A stretch of 36,865 bases of DNA, taken from contig CAJXSR010000029.1 of assembly GCA_913061275.1 (NCBI GenBank), forward strand, positions 1-36,865. Reading direction: 5' to 3'. Below the pieces are notes generated by a model. It was not told the DNA's origin. It did not search any database and saw nothing but the letters and a program-made list of their open reading frames with translations. Shown here piece after piece: positions 15,793-25,397 of the stretch. This stretch comes from an uncultured Paracoccaceae bacterium (GTDB taxonomy: Bacteria; Pseudomonadota; Alphaproteobacteria; Rhodobacterales; Rhodobacteraceae). Within the stretch, counting starts at the first letter, position 1. Each line of letters opens with the position of its first letter. The translations under genes were made by a program, and so were the position numbers.

Positions 15793-17997
15793 GTGAAACA
15801 ACCCAGTGAACTTTCATATTTTGATGCAGGCAGTTTGATCGGTGTTTTGACCGATCAACCACTTGATCGAATGCTGGATTATAAAGCACCCAAGGGCGGT
15901 GTGTTTCTGGGTGCCTTTGTCGAAGTACCACTTGGGCCACGCAAAGTGATTGGTGTGGTTTGGGGGTCAGGCAAAGGTGGGTATGACCTTGCAAAAACCC
16001 GTACCGTTTCACGGGTTCTGGATCTGTCGCCAATGCGTTCTGAAATGCGTCAGTTCTTAGCTCGCGTGGCCGATTACACTTTATCACCGTTGAACGCGAT
16101 GTTGCGGTTGGCAACCCGCGCACCTGGTCTGGCCGACCCACCTTCTATGCGTAAGGTTTACGCGTTGGGTGAAGCTGCACTTAAAAGAGAAACTGCTGCA
16201 CGCACCCGTGTGTTGGATGTGCTACGTGCCCATAACGGCCTGCGGTTTACAAAGAAAGAACTGGCAGATTTAGCAAGTGTTACAGGCTCGGTTGTTGATG
16301 GTTTGGTAAAACTTGGCGCGTTGTTAGAGTTAGAAACCCCGCGCGACACGACTTATCCGAAACTTGATCCTATGATGGCAGGTTTACAGCTAAGTGATAG
16401 TCAGAAATCTGGCAGTGAAGCATTACGCATCTCTGTTGCAACACAAAAATATGCCACAACTTTACTGAAAGGCGTCACCGGTTCAGGTAAAACCGAAGTT
16501 TATCTAGAAGCGGTTGCCGAATGCCTGAAACAAGGGCGACAAGCCCTGGTTTTATTACCTGAGATTGCCCTTACCGTTGCCTTTCTGGATCGTGTAGAAA
16601 AACGCTTTGGCGCACGACCTGCAGAATGGCATTCGGGTGTCACCATGACTGAACGTCGGCGTTGCTGGCGCATGGTGGGTGAGGGGGGTGCGCAACTGGT
16701 TGTCGGTGCAAGATCTGCCCTTTACTTACCATTTCAAAACCTTGGTCTGATCGTGGTCGATGAAGAACACGACACATCTTATAAACAAGAAGAGGGCGTG
16801 TTTTATTCGGCCCGCGATATGGCGGTGCTGCGTGCGTCCCTTAATAATGCGTCTGTCGTACTGGCGTCTGCCACACCTGCATTGGAAACTTGGGCAAATG
16901 CGGCAAGCGGCAAATATGCCCGCGTTGATCTTGAAGGGCGGTTCGGGGTGGCAGAATTGCCGGATATGAAAGCGATTGATCTGCGCGCAGAAGCGATGGA
17001 GCCTCAAAGTTGGATTTCACCGACCTTGGTGCATGAAGTGCAAACACGTTTGAATAAAGGTGAACAATCGCTGTTGTTTATCAACCGTCGTGGTTACGCA
17101 CCTGTCACAGTGTGTCGCGCTTGTGGGTATCAGGTAGGGTGCGATGATTGTGATGCCCGCATGGTCGAACACCGGTTTCATGGCCAGTTGATCTGTCATC
17201 AATGTGGTAAAACACAACCTCTCCCCACAGCTTGCCCTAACTGTGATGTAGAGGGCCGAATGGCAGCTGTTGGCCCAGGTGTCGAACGTCTGGAAGAAGA
17301 GGCAACTCGGCGTTTCCCCGACGCCCGTATTGCGGTGCTGTCGTCTGATATGGCACTGACTGCTCGGGCTTTAAAAGAACGCATTCACACGATTGCCAAT
17401 GGTGACGCAGACATCATTATCGGCACCCAAATGGTTGCGAAAGGGCATAATTTCCCGTTGTTGACATGTGTAGGTGTTATTGACGCTGACCTTGGCCTTC
17501 AAGGCGGTGATTTGCGTGCAGCAGAACACAGTTTTCAATTAATCCGTCAGGTTGCGGGCCGTTCGGGGCGTGCGCAAAAACGTGGCGTGGCCTATATCCA
17601 AACACACCAACCTGATCACCCCGTTATACAGGCGATACTAGAGGGCGAAGAAGAAGCTTTCTGGCAAGCAGAGGCGGATCAACGCCGCATGGCAGGTGTG
17701 CCACCTTATGGCCGTTTGGCAGGTATTGTTCTGTCAGGCCCTGACCTGAAAGTGGTGTTCGATGTGGCAAGCTATCTGTCGCGCAATGCACAAGGCCTGC
17801 ATAACATCGGGGCAGAGGTTTTCGGCCCTGCACCTGCCCCTATCGCACGCGTGCGCGGTCGCCACCGTGTGCGTTTGTTGGTGAAGGCTGAAAAAACCAT
17901 ACATATTCAACCCGCGCTAAAAGCTTGGCGCAACTCTGTTAAACTACCGCGTGATGTGCGGATGCAAATCGACATTGATCCGCAGAGTTTTTACTAA
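15793..17997 (+). CDS. priA: Primosomal protein N' (replication restart helicase PriA)
   Basis: PriA reloads the replisome at stalled forks. The protein (about 734 residues) has an N-terminal 3'-DNA-binding domain, Walker A GVTGSGKT (227-234), a DEEH box (323-326), a Cys-rich zinc-binding insert ([15 protein letters not shown]...CHQCGK...CPNCD) and helicase motifs with VAGRSGRA. The start is uncertain: GTG at 15793 is chosen because AAAGAG lies nine bases before it; TTG codons at 15784 and 15751 are alternatives, the last overlapping nothing essential. It is divergent from the transaldolase gene. Confidence 0.95.
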   Translation: MKQPSELSYFDAGSLIGVLTDQPLDRMLDYKAPKGGVFLGAFVEVPLGPRKVIGVVWGSGKGGYDLAKTRTVSRVLDLSPMRSEMRQFLARVADYTLSPLNAMLRLATRAPGLADPPSMRKVYALGEAALKRETAARTRVLDVLRAHNGLRFTKKELADLASVTGSVVDGLVKLGALLELETPRDTTYPKLDPMMAGLQLSDSQKSGSEALRISVATQKYATTLLKGVTGSGKTEVYLEAVAECLKQGRQALVLLPEIALTVAFLDRVEKRFGARPAEWHSGVTMTERRRCWRMVGEGGAQLVVGARSALYLPFQNLGLIVVDEEHDTSYKQEEGVFYSARDMAVLRASLNNASVVLASATPALETWANAASGKYARVDLEGRFGVAELPDMKAIDLRAEAMEPQSWISPTLVHEVQTRLNKGEQSLLFINRRGYAPVTVCRACGYQVGCDDCDARMVEHRFHGQLICHQCGKTQPLPTACPNCDVEGRMAAVGPGVERLEEEATRRFPDARIAVLSSDMALTARALKERIHTIANGDADIIIGTQMVAKGHNFPLLTCVGVIDADLGLQGGDLRAAEHSFQLIRQVAGRSGRAQKRGVAYIQTHQPDHPVIQAILEGEEEAFWQAEADQRRMAGVPPYGRLAGIVLSGPDLKVVFDVASYLSRNAQGLHNIGAEVFGPAPAPIARVRGRHRVRLLVKAEKTIHIQPALKAWRNSVKLPRDVRMQIDIDPQSFY

Positions 17998-18051
17998 GGT
18001 CTAGCCAATCCGAAACACCCTCGCTAGAAGGTTTCTGGAAAGGACGATGCA

Positions 18052-19137
18052 ATGGGACTAAAACTGAATACTCAGCCAGGCATTATGGGTGTGAAAGCTT
18101 ATGTGGGCGGTGCCAGTGAAATCGCTGGCAATGCCAATGCGATTAAGCTTAGCTCTAATGAAAATCCACTGGGGCCAAGCCCAAAAGCGATTGCCGCTTA
18201 TAGTGCGCAAGCCGCGAACATGCATCGTTACCCATCCGTAGATCATGCCGCTTTGCGTGAATTGATTGCCCAAACCTATAAACTGGATATGACCCGTATC
18301 CTGATCGGTTGTGGCTCGGATGAGATTATCAGTTTTTTATGCCGCGCCTTTGCTGGCGTCGGTGATGAGGTGCTTTATACCGAACATGGCTTTGGCATGT
18401 ATCAAATTAGCGCCCGTCTGTCTGGTGCCACACCTGTAAGTGTGCCTGAAAACAACCGTGTAACGGATGTGGATGCACTACTTGGCGCCGTGAATGAAAA
18501 CACCCGCTTGGTGTTTATTGCCAACCCGAATAACCCCACAGGTACGATGACCCCAAACGCAGAAATTGCGCGATTGGCCGATGGTCTGCCTGATGGGTGT
18601 TTATTGGTTCTGGATGGTGCCTATGCAGAGTTTGTTTATGGTTTCGATGGCGGCGCGTCTTTCGTTGAAGCCCGCGATAATGTGGTGATGACACGCACGT
18701 TTTCAAAAATCTTCGGATTAGGTGGACTGCGCATTGGTTGGGGTTATGGCCCAGCTAATGTCATGGAAGTTCTGAACCGCTTAAAGGGGCCGTTTAATGT
18801 CAGTGGGGCAGCACTGGCTGCCGCAAAGGCCGCCTTAGAAGATGAAACCTACACAGAGCATTGCCGCGCCGAAAATGAAAAATGGCGGGGCTGGTTGGCA
18901 GCCGAACTTGGTAAAATCGGTATTCCGTCCGATCCAAGCTTTGCGAACTTTATCCTGATACGGTTTGGTTCAACGGATGAAGCACAGGCGGCAAACGCGC
19001 ATTTGCAAAATAACGGCCTGATTGTACGGATGGTGGCGAATTACAATTTGCCGCAAGCTTTGCGCATCACCATTGGTGATGAAACAGCCTGCCGACAAAT
19101 TGTAACGGCACTTACTGAATTTAAGGCGGGCAAATGA
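18052..19137 (+). CDS. hisC: Histidinol-phosphate aminotransferase (possibly also aromatic aminotransferase)
   Basis: This 361-residue PLP enzyme of fold type I has the LSSNENPLGPSP motif near 33-44, ANPNNPTGT in mid-protein, and the PLP lysine Lys219 in TRTFSKIFGLGGLRIGW. HisC transaminates histidinol phosphate in histidine synthesis; family members beside a prephenate dehydrogenase can also use aromatic keto acids, as known for the Zymomonas hisH-tyrC operon. AAAGGAC precedes the ATG. The stop overlaps the next start (ATGA). Confidence 0.93.
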   Translation: MGLKLNTQPGIMGVKAYVGGASEIAGNANAIKLSSNENPLGPSPKAIAAYSAQAANMHRYPSVDHAALRELIAQTYKLDMTRILIGCGSDEIISFLCRAFAGVGDEVLYTEHGFGMYQISARLSGATPVSVPENNRVTDVDALLGAVNENTRLVFIANPNNPTGTMTPNAEIARLADGLPDGCLLVLDGAYAEFVYGFDGGASFVEARDNVVMTRTFSKIFGLGGLRIGWGYGPANVMEVLNRLKGPFNVSGAALAAAKAALEDETYTEHCRAENEKWRGWLAAELGKIGIPSDPSFANFILIRFGSTDEAQAANAHLQNNGLIVRMVANYNLPQALRITIGDETACRQIVTALTEFKAGK

Positions 19138-20057
19138 CTGTGATCTACAAAAAAGTGGCCCTGATCGGGTTGGGATTAATTGCAGGTTCTATTGCGCACG
19201 CAATACGTCGCGCAGGTTTGTCTGACACAATTAGTGGGTATGCACGTTCTGCTGAAACCCGTGATATTGCGCGTGAAATCAATCTATGTGATGTGGTTTG
19301 CGATAATATGGTTGATGCGATCAAAGATGCAGACCTTGTTATTCTGGCGGTTCCTGTAGGGGCAATGGCTGCGGTTGCTAAAGAAATCGGGCCGCATTTA
19401 AAAGCAGGGGCTACATTAAGTGATGTGGGGTCTGTAAAGGCGTCAGTAATTAAAAATGTTTCACCTTTCGTGCCTGATAACGTTCATTTCATTCCCGCTC
19501 ATCCGTTGGCAGGAACTGAACATTCAGGCCCGCGTTCTGGTTTTGCAGAGCTGTTTGATAATCGCTGGTGTATTATTGTACCTTCGGATCAAACCGAAGA
19601 TACGGCATTGAATAAATTACGCGTTTTTTGGAAAGCGCTTGGCTCAAACGTAGAAGTCATGGATGCACAACACCATGATTTGGTTCTGGCTGTGACATCC
19701 CACGCGCCGCACCTAATTGCTTATACAATGGTCGGTGTAGCAGATGATCTTAGCCGTGTTACTGACAAAGAAGTGATTAATTTTTCCGCAGCAGGCTTTC
19801 GGGATTTTACCCGAATTGCCGCCTCTGATCCAACGATGTGGCGCGATGTGTTTTTGAACAATAAAGAGGCCACATTGGAAATTTTGGGCCGCTTCACCGA
19901 AGAGTTGTTTGATTTACAACGCGCTATTCGGCATGGTGACGGTGATTACTTGCATGATTATTTTACACGGACACGGGCGATCAGACGTGGTATCATTGAT
20001 GCAGGGCAAGATACGGATGCGCCAAACTTCGGGCGCAATCTAACCAAGGAAAGCTGA
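19134..20057 (+). CDS. tyrC: Prephenate/arogenate dehydrogenase (cyclohexadienyl dehydrogenase)
   Basis: The 307-residue enzyme oxidatively decarboxylates prephenate or arogenate for tyrosine synthesis. It has the NAD-binding GLGLIAGS loop (12-19), the IPAHPLAGTEHSG motif with the catalytic-site His, and a helical C-terminal dimerisation part with SHAPHLIAY. No chorismate mutase or ACT domain is fused. Prephenate versus arogenate preference cannot be read off. Four-base overlap with hisC implies coupled translation. Confidence 0.92.
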   Translation: MTVIYKKVALIGLGLIAGSIAHAIRRAGLSDTISGYARSAETRDIAREINLCDVVCDNMVDAIKDADLVILAVPVGAMAAVAKEIGPHLKAGATLSDVGSVKASVIKNVSPFVPDNVHFIPAHPLAGTEHSGPRSGFAELFDNRWCIIVPSDQTEDTALNKLRVFWKALGSNVEVMDAQHHDLVLAVTSHAPHLIAYTMVGVADDLSRVTDKEVINFSAAGFRDFTRIAASDPTMWRDVFLNNKEATLEILGRFTEELFDLQRAIRHGDGDYLHDYFTRTRAIRRGIIDAGQDTDAPNFGRNLTKES

Positions 20058-20062
20058 TCGTA

Positions 20063-21019
20063 ATGATCAAAACCTTCGCAGGTTTGACTGTGTTTTTAGT
20101 GCTGGCTTCCGCCGCACAGGCAAGTTTTGCGCCTTCGACCTCGCCGATACCTAGTTTGCGCCAGAATTCGGATATTAAGGTAGTAAAATCACCGCAAAGG
20201 TTGGAACGATCCCTTATCCCAAGGCTACGTGGCAGTGTACGCAACACGGTGGATAATCGTGATACCCGTGAAATTGATACATTGGTTCAAATTGCCGAGC
20301 ATGATCGGCAAAAAGAATTGTTTCGCCAGAAATCTAAAAACTCGGGGGTTGAACGTAAGCCTACCATTGGGCTGACGCATATTACCCGCTCTCTTATTCC
20401 GCGTTTACGGCCAAACTATCTGGCCCAATCTGTTGCGGTAAGGCAGCCTGTTAAAGCTAAACCAGAGAAAAAGCGGATACTATCCGTTCGGTCACGCAAA
20501 GGGTCTGTTTGTGGCGTTGCAAGCATCAAGGGGACAAATGCCGCGCGCATTAACGGTAAAGGCAGCTGCGGTATTGCCCGCCCAGTTAAGGTCACGCAAG
20601 TTGCTGGGGTAGATTTGACGCGTGAGTTAACTGTGAATTGCAGTACAGCGAAAAAGCTGGATAAATGGGTGGCCCGTTCAGTAAAGCCTACGATAGGGCG
20701 TCAAGGCGGCGGGATTGCCAAATTGCAAATTATCGGGGGGTATGCCTGTCGGACGCGCAACAGTAAACGGGGCGCTAAAGTTTCAGAACATGCCAGAGGT
20801 AATGCGGTTGATATTGCGGGTTTTGTTTTGAACGATGGCACCGTCTACAGTGTTAAGCGTAACTGGCGCAGAGGTAATGGGCGCCGTACTTTACGCCGCT
20901 TGCATAAATCTGCCTGTGGGCCGTTTGGCACCGTTTTAGGGCCAAATGCCGACCGTCACCATCAAGATCATTTTCACCTTGATACAGCAAGGCACCGCAG
21001 TGGCGCGTATTGCCGCTAA
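20063..21019 (+). CDS. Extensin-like C-terminal domain protein, predicted secreted
   Basis: The 318-residue protein has a Sec signal peptide (MIKTFAGLTVFLVLASAAQA, cleavage after about residue 20), a basic low-complexity linker (21-145) and an Extensin-like_C domain (about 148-318). The domain has six Cys (150, 169, 193, 229, 285, 317) that could make disulphides in the periplasm. Its motifs S241-x-H243...D250 and H303-F-H305 match the zinc-binding layout of LAS/M15-type peptidoglycan peptidases, so a cell-wall hydrolase is plausible. The linker contains SLIPRLR twice, at 50-56 and 110-116, exactly 60 residues apart. It overlaps the convergent DUF2125 gene by 4 bp. Confidence 0.88.
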   Translation: MIKTFAGLTVFLVLASAAQASFAPSTSPIPSLRQNSDIKVVKSPQRLERSLIPRLRGSVRNTVDNRDTREIDTLVQIAEHDRQKELFRQKSKNSGVERKPTIGLTHITRSLIPRLRPNYLAQSVAVRQPVKAKPEKKRILSVRSRKGSVCGVASIKGTNAARINGKGSCGIARPVKVTQVAGVDLTRELTVNCSTAKKLDKWVARSVKPTIGRQGGGIAKLQIIGGYACRTRNSKRGAKVSEHARGNAVDIAGFVLNDGTVYSVKRNWRRGNGRRTLRRLHKSACGPFGTVLGPNADRHHQDHFHLDTARHRSGAYCR

Positions 21020-22017
21020 TTGCGTTTTAGGCGTGGGGCTGGGCCGATTGGAATGGGGCCAATGCTCATGATGCGGTTTGAAAAGCCCAAAGGCACATCC
21101 AAAGTATTTTTATTACCAGAAAGCAGCGCCACTAGGCCAAGACCTTTTTCCAGTGACCGCCCCGTGGCTGCATCTAATGCGCCCGTGGATATTGCCAGTT
21201 CTATCATATCTTGCCAGTTTTTTGCCCGCACCGAAATGTTGCCCGTAGGATAGCCTTGTGCATCAACCGCAACTTGCCCTGTAGCTTGCAACTGCATTTC
21301 ACCCCATTTGGCATCCAATGATGTTAAATCCAGTTGGGTCAAGTTCGGCTTCCTACCTTCAACGGCCAAACGATCCCACGGGGCATCAAAAGCGGCGGTC
21401 AGTTTTACCGTTACGGTTTCAAATTCAGCAGGCAGTAAAGACTTGGGATCAATAAGTGACTTTAAGGTTTTTGATGGCAGAAAGTTTTTTGCGTCAAATG
21501 CTATGTCATGGGCAAAATCTAATGTGTCTGATTGGCGTGTGGCAAAAACAGCCGAGGATATGGCACTTTGCTCATCGGCACTTGTTGCGATTTTCAGGTT
21601 TTCCAATGTCAAAGTAATGCGGTCAATAGCCAGTGTTGTATTTGGTTCAAACACCATGCTGGCACGCATATCGGAACTGTTGATTTGGTATTTCTTATGG
21701 GGGGTCGAAACAACTTGCGCCTCTGGCCAAACGGCAATGAAATGGTTCGGTTTATAACTTAAGGATAAAACCTGAAACTGCGATGCTATCCAAGCCCACC
21801 CTTGGTTTGGGTCTGCGATGTTTAGATCGGTAATGGTCGTATCAAACCGGTTCGGAAACCCCTGAACATTAAGATCAGAGTAGTCTGCAACCCAACCATT
21901 GTTCTGACGATCATCAAGCCATGCTTTGGCGCCAGCCTCATGTGCGCTAGAGCCAACAAACCAATACCCAAACCACACGGCTGAGGCTAAGAACAGTAGG
22001 CTGAAAATAATACGCAT
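21016..22017 (-). CDS. DUF2125 domain protein
   Basis: The 333-residue protein starts with a hydrophobic helix (about 3-22) that acts as a signal or anchor, followed by a long beta-rich region with the VQGFPNRFDTTI motif typical of DUF2125. It is expected to face the periplasm, anchored in the inner membrane. Function unknown; the family is restricted mainly to alphaproteobacteria. The repeated-beta pattern resembles AsmA-like lipid-transfer proteins, but this is a loose impression. Confidence 0.85.
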   Translation of the reverse strand: MRIIFSLLFLASAVWFGYWFVGSSAHEAGAKAWLDDRQNNGWVADYSDLNVQGFPNRFDTTITDLNIADPNQGWAWIASQFQVLSLSYKPNHFIAVWPEAQVVSTPHKKYQINSSDMRASMVFEPNTTLAIDRITLTLENLKIATSADEQSAISSAVFATRQSDTLDFAHDIAFDAKNFLPSKTLKSLIDPKSLLPAEFETVTVKLTAAFDAPWDRLAVEGRKPNLTQLDLTSLDAKWGEMQLQATGQVAVDAQGYPTGNISVRAKNWQDMIELAISTGALDAATGRSLEKGLGLVALLSGNKNTLDVPLGFSNRIMSIGPIPIGPAPRLKRN

Positions 22018-22083
22018 GTAATTACCCTGTTTTCATCTTAATTTCTCCGCGTTATAGCAGCAATCAGGATAGGAGCCAGTCTA

Positions 22084-22623
22084 ATGGTAGAAAATGGATT
22101 TTGGGTGTTTGGCTACGGCTCTTTGATATGGCAGCCTGATATTACCTATGCAAAAAAACACATCGCGCGGCTTGACGGCTATGCTCGCAGTTTTTGCATG
22201 TGGTCGATCCATCATCGGGGGTCTGTTGAAAACCCCGGTTTGGTTTTGGCATTGGACGAACATGCTGGGTCACATTGCCAGGGGGTGGCGTTCTTTGTAG
22301 GGCCAGAACACGCCGAAACTGCCATTGCTGATTTGCGCGAACGAGAGTTGATCTCGTCTGCGTATCTAGAAGTTGTCCGCCCTATTGCTTTGGATACAGG
22401 CGAACAGGTTCAGGCCGTGTGTTATGTAATTGATACCGAACATGAACAATATTGTGGCGGTATGCCATTGGAACACCAAGCGCAAGTAATTGCCAATGCA
22501 GTTGGCGGGCGTGGGCCGAACACAGAGTATCTGTTCAACACTTGCAAAGGTATTGATGCGCTGGGTTTCACAGATGATGATTTGACGTTTTTAAAGCGGC
22601 GTGTAACCGAGTTGGCGTTGTAG
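22084..22623 (+). CDS. chaC: Gamma-glutamylcyclotransferase, ChaC-like
   Basis: The 179-residue protein has the signature FGYGSLIW at 9-16, an RSFCMWSIHHRGS segment that binds the glutathione chain, and the catalytic Glu (most likely Glu88 in RERE-L). ChaC enzymes cleave glutathione to 5-oxoproline and Cys-Gly in the cytoplasm. It stands alone between two minus-strand units. Confidence 0.93.
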   Translation: MVENGFWVFGYGSLIWQPDITYAKKHIARLDGYARSFCMWSIHHRGSVENPGLVLALDEHAGSHCQGVAFFVGPEHAETAIADLRERELISSAYLEVVRPIALDTGEQVQAVCYVIDTEHEQYCGGMPLEHQAQVIANAVGGRGPNTEYLFNTCKGIDALGFTDDDLTFLKRRVTELAL

Positions 22624-22633
22624 CCGCTCTAAT

Positions 22634-23095
22634 TTAACGTGAACCCTCTACATATAGCAGCATTGCATCGGCTTGGGTGATCCGAACACTATCGCCAATC
22701 TCAGATGACTGGTTGGGTGACCAACGGGCGCGCCATCGGATGCTATCTATTTCCACAACACCAGCACCATTTTCAAACTCTAATACTTTGGCCGATTGCC
22801 CAATTAATTGGGCTGCACGATTGTTTGTTGTCTGATCACCTTCCGAATTACCGTATTTATTCATTAAAAACCGGCCTGCGAATGTAAGTAACAGCGATAT
22901 AATGGCAAATAATGAAATTTGCAGTGCGCCTGACATGTTTGGTGCAAGTACTAATAGTCCTGCCATGCAAAGTGCGGCAAGGCTGAGCCAAATCAGAAAA
23001 AATGTCATCGTTGCCATTTCAATTGAGCCAAGGGCAAAGGCCACAATAACCCACCACCAAGGTGACATACCATCTAACATATGAAGGTAATCCAT
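22634..23095 (-). CDS. NfeD family membrane protein
   Basis: The 153-residue short-form NfeD has N-terminal helices (about 12-35, 37-55 and 58-78) and a C-terminal OB-fold with LIGQSAKVLEFENGAGVVEI, the family hallmark. It lacks the ClpP-like protease domain of long NfeD. NfeD proteins work with SPFH/slipin proteins in inner-membrane quality control. It follows the qmcA gene by 28 bp with GAAAGGATTT before its ATG. Confidence 0.92.
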   Translation of the reverse strand: MDYLHMLDGMSPWWWVIVAFALGSIEMATMTFFLIWLSLAALCMAGLLVLAPNMSGALQISLFAIISLLLTFAGRFLMNKYGNSEGDQTTNNRAAQLIGQSAKVLEFENGAGVVEIDSIRWRARWSPNQSSEIGDSVRITQADAMLLYVEGSR

Positions 23096-23123
23096 GTCTA
23101 AATCCTTTCGTAAGCGATAAGTA

Positions 23124-24065
23124 TTATTTGTCGTCTTTAACGCCCACAGCCTTGGCTATTTCGGCAATACCGCTAATTGATCCGATCAGACTGGAAGCTT
23201 CCAGCGGGATCATCACTGTTTTTGCAGATGGCGATGATGCGATGTCGCGCAAGGCGTCTGTGTATTTTTGTGCCACAAAATAGTTAATAGCTTGTACATC
23301 ACCTTTGGCAATCGCATTAGATACCATTTCTGTAGCTTTGGCTTCAGCTTCTGCCGCACGCTCGCGTGCTTCTGCATCCAGAAATGCCGCTTGTTTGCGA
23401 CCTTCCGCTTCACGAATTTGGCCTTCGCGTTCACCTTCTGCTTTCAAAATAGCGGCTTGTTTATGACCTTCGGCCTGCAAAATATCAGCACGTTTCATGC
23501 GCTCTGCTTTCATTTGACGTGCCATGGCTTCGCTAATATCAGGGGGTGGCAGCAGGTCTTTAATCTCTACACGGGTAACTTTCAGGCCCCACGGATGTGC
23601 TGCATCATCAATCACGTTTAACAGTTTGGCGTTAATCAATTCGCGGTTAGAAAGTGATTGGTCTAAATCCATTGACCCAAGAACCGAGCGGATATTGGTT
23701 TGGCTTAAGTTTGATAAAGCCCGCCGAAGATCAAGCACTTCATAGGCCGCCTTAGACGCGTCGACCACCTGATAAAACGTCACCGCATCGGCCATAATCA
23801 TCGCGTTGTCTTTGGTAATCACTTCTTGGGTTTCAATATCCAACACGGTTTCCATCATGTTGATCTTAACCCCAACCTTATCCATGACCGGGATCAAGAA
23901 ACGCAACCCGGGTTTCAAAGTGCGCGTGTATCGGCCAAACCGTTCAACAGTCCATTCCTCACCTTGCGGTATGGATTTCACCATCATCATTATAAGGATG
24001 AATGCGAAGATTAATATAAATACTGCGGAACCGGCGCTAGAGCCAAAGTTTAAAAGCTGATCCAT
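23124..24065 (-). CDS. qmcA: SPFH/Band 7 protein, QmcA-like slipin
   Basis: The 313-residue protein has one N-terminal membrane helix (about 11-30), a SPFH/Band 7 domain (IPQGEEWTVERFGRY onward), a helical stretch rich in Glu/Ala/Lys (180-240) and a C-terminal segment. Such proteins form large ring assemblies on the inner membrane that shield or recruit FtsH and NfeD. The ATG at 24065 is chosen because AGG sits five bases upstream; ATG at 24077 is an alternative. Confidence 0.92.
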   Translation of the reverse strand: MDQLLNFGSSAGSAVFILIFAFILIMMMVKSIPQGEEWTVERFGRYTRTLKPGLRFLIPVMDKVGVKINMMETVLDIETQEVITKDNAMIMADAVTFYQVVDASKAAYEVLDLRRALSNLSQTNIRSVLGSMDLDQSLSNRELINAKLLNVIDDAAHPWGLKVTRVEIKDLLPPPDISEAMARQMKAERMKRADILQAEGHKQAAILKAEGEREGQIREAEGRKQAAFLDAEARERAAEAEAKATEMVSNAIAKGDVQAINYFVAQKYTDALRDIASSPSAKTVMIPLEASSLIGSISGIAEIAKAVGVKDDK

Positions 24066-24227
24066 TGGAAACCTCATTTCTATTAAATACTAGTACTATA
24101 CTTGGGGATTTCTTTGGAAATATCAATCATAATGCAGGAATATAACTTTAAACTTAGCATTTGGAATATCTGTGTGGACAAGTTACTCTTCGCAAATAAC
24201 AATAAGCCAAAAAAGCAGGCAATAACG

Positions 24228-25394
24228 ATGGATAATGCACGAACACCCATACCGCCTCGGTTTACGCAACCGGTAAACCAAATTCTGTTGATGCTTATTG
24301 TTGTGGTTTTGACCGCTGTTGGTGGGTATTTTATATTACCCGCAGTCGCCCCAATATTTCTAGCATCCCCATATTTGAACGGATTTATTCTGTTTGTATT
24401 CTTTTTCGGATTGATGTCCTGCCTATGGCAAATGGTAGATTTGGTCGCATCGGTTAGCTGGATTGAAGGGTTTGCACTAGAACGGCCAGACCACGAATTA
24501 CAAAAAGCACCGGGCTTATTAGCGTCTTTAGCGGCATTGTTGAAAGAACGCACAGCGCGTCTAATGTTAACGTCCACTTCTAGCAGAACGATTTTAGATT
24601 CAGTAGCGACCAGACTTGATGAAGGGCGTGAAATCACCCGCTATATAATTAACCTGTTGATTTTTTTGGGCCTTTTGGGAACGTTTTACGGTCTTGCAAC
24701 AACAGTGCCTGCGGTTGTCGATACCATCCGGTCACTTGCGCCGAAAGAAGGCCAAGACAGTATCAGCGTTTTTGACAATCTGATGACAGGCCTTGAAAGT
24801 CAACTTGGTGGCATGGGAACGGCGTTCGGATCGTCCTTAATCGGCCTTGCAGGTTCGCTTGTTGTAGGCTTGCTAGATTTATTTTCTGGGCGCGGGCAGA
24901 ACAGGTTTTTTAGGGAACTAGAAGAATGGTTGTCGTCAATAACAAGGCTTGGCATTGCAGCTGGTAACGACGGTGACGATGGCGCACCTAATGGTATGAT
25001 AACTGAATTGCTAGAGCAGACCACACTGCAAATTGAAAACCAACAGGCGATATTGGGCCAATTACAGGAACGCCGATCTGTTACCGACCAACGCATAGAG
25101 GCTTTGGGCCTGTCAGTGACACAAATGGTAAATGCGCAAGTAGCTTCACATAATCACACCCAAAAAATGCTAGAGCAAATATCAAACAGCCACGAACATA
25201 TATCAGATGCACTAGCAACGCAGGCATATAAAGAAGAAATTGCCATTTCCGAACGCATGTCTGACCATCTTGAAAGTATAAGCACCCAAATGGGGCAGCT
25301 AATTGATGAAACCCAAGCAGGACGCAGAGACTCGATTGCAGAGCTGCGCGGCGATCTGGCAGCCCTTGCAAACGTCTTGCGCGGAAGGGGATAA
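24228..25394 (+). CDS. MotA/TolQ/ExbB-like proton channel protein with cytoplasmic tail
   Basis: The 388-residue protein has four predicted membrane helices (about 18-38, 52-72, 138-160, 195-220). The third carries FLGLLGTFYGL, the typical MotA/ExbB/TolQ signature. The tail (240-388) is polar and helical, likely a coiled coil. Such proteins form a pentameric ion-driven ring around a dimeric partner. The ATG at 24228 is preceded by GCAGG; an upstream frame to 24102 is rejected because it adds an unrelated N-terminus and no ribosome site. It lies 3 bp from the MotB-like gene, clearly a unit. No flagellar, Tol or TonB genes are nearby. Confidence 0.87.
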   Translation: MDNARTPIPPRFTQPVNQILLMLIVVVLTAVGGYFILPAVAPIFLASPYLNGFILFVFFFGLMSCLWQMVDLVASVSWIEGFALERPDHELQKAPGLLASLAALLKERTARLMLTSTSSRTILDSVATRLDEGREITRYIINLLIFLGLLGTFYGLATTVPAVVDTIRSLAPKEGQDSISVFDNLMTGLESQLGGMGTAFGSSLIGLAGSLVVGLLDLFSGRGQNRFFRELEEWLSSITRLGIAAGNDGDDGAPNGMITELLEQTTLQIENQQAILGQLQERRSVTDQRIEALGLSVTQMVNAQVASHNHTQKMLEQISNSHEHISDALATQAYKEEIAISERMSDHLESISTQMGQLIDETQAGRRDSIAELRGDLAALANVLRGRG

Positions 25395-25397
25395 CCC

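Noticed and set aside
15694-15801. N-terminal extension of the transaldolase (36 residues).
   Set aside because: It has no similarity to the family and conflicts with the promoter/start region of priA.
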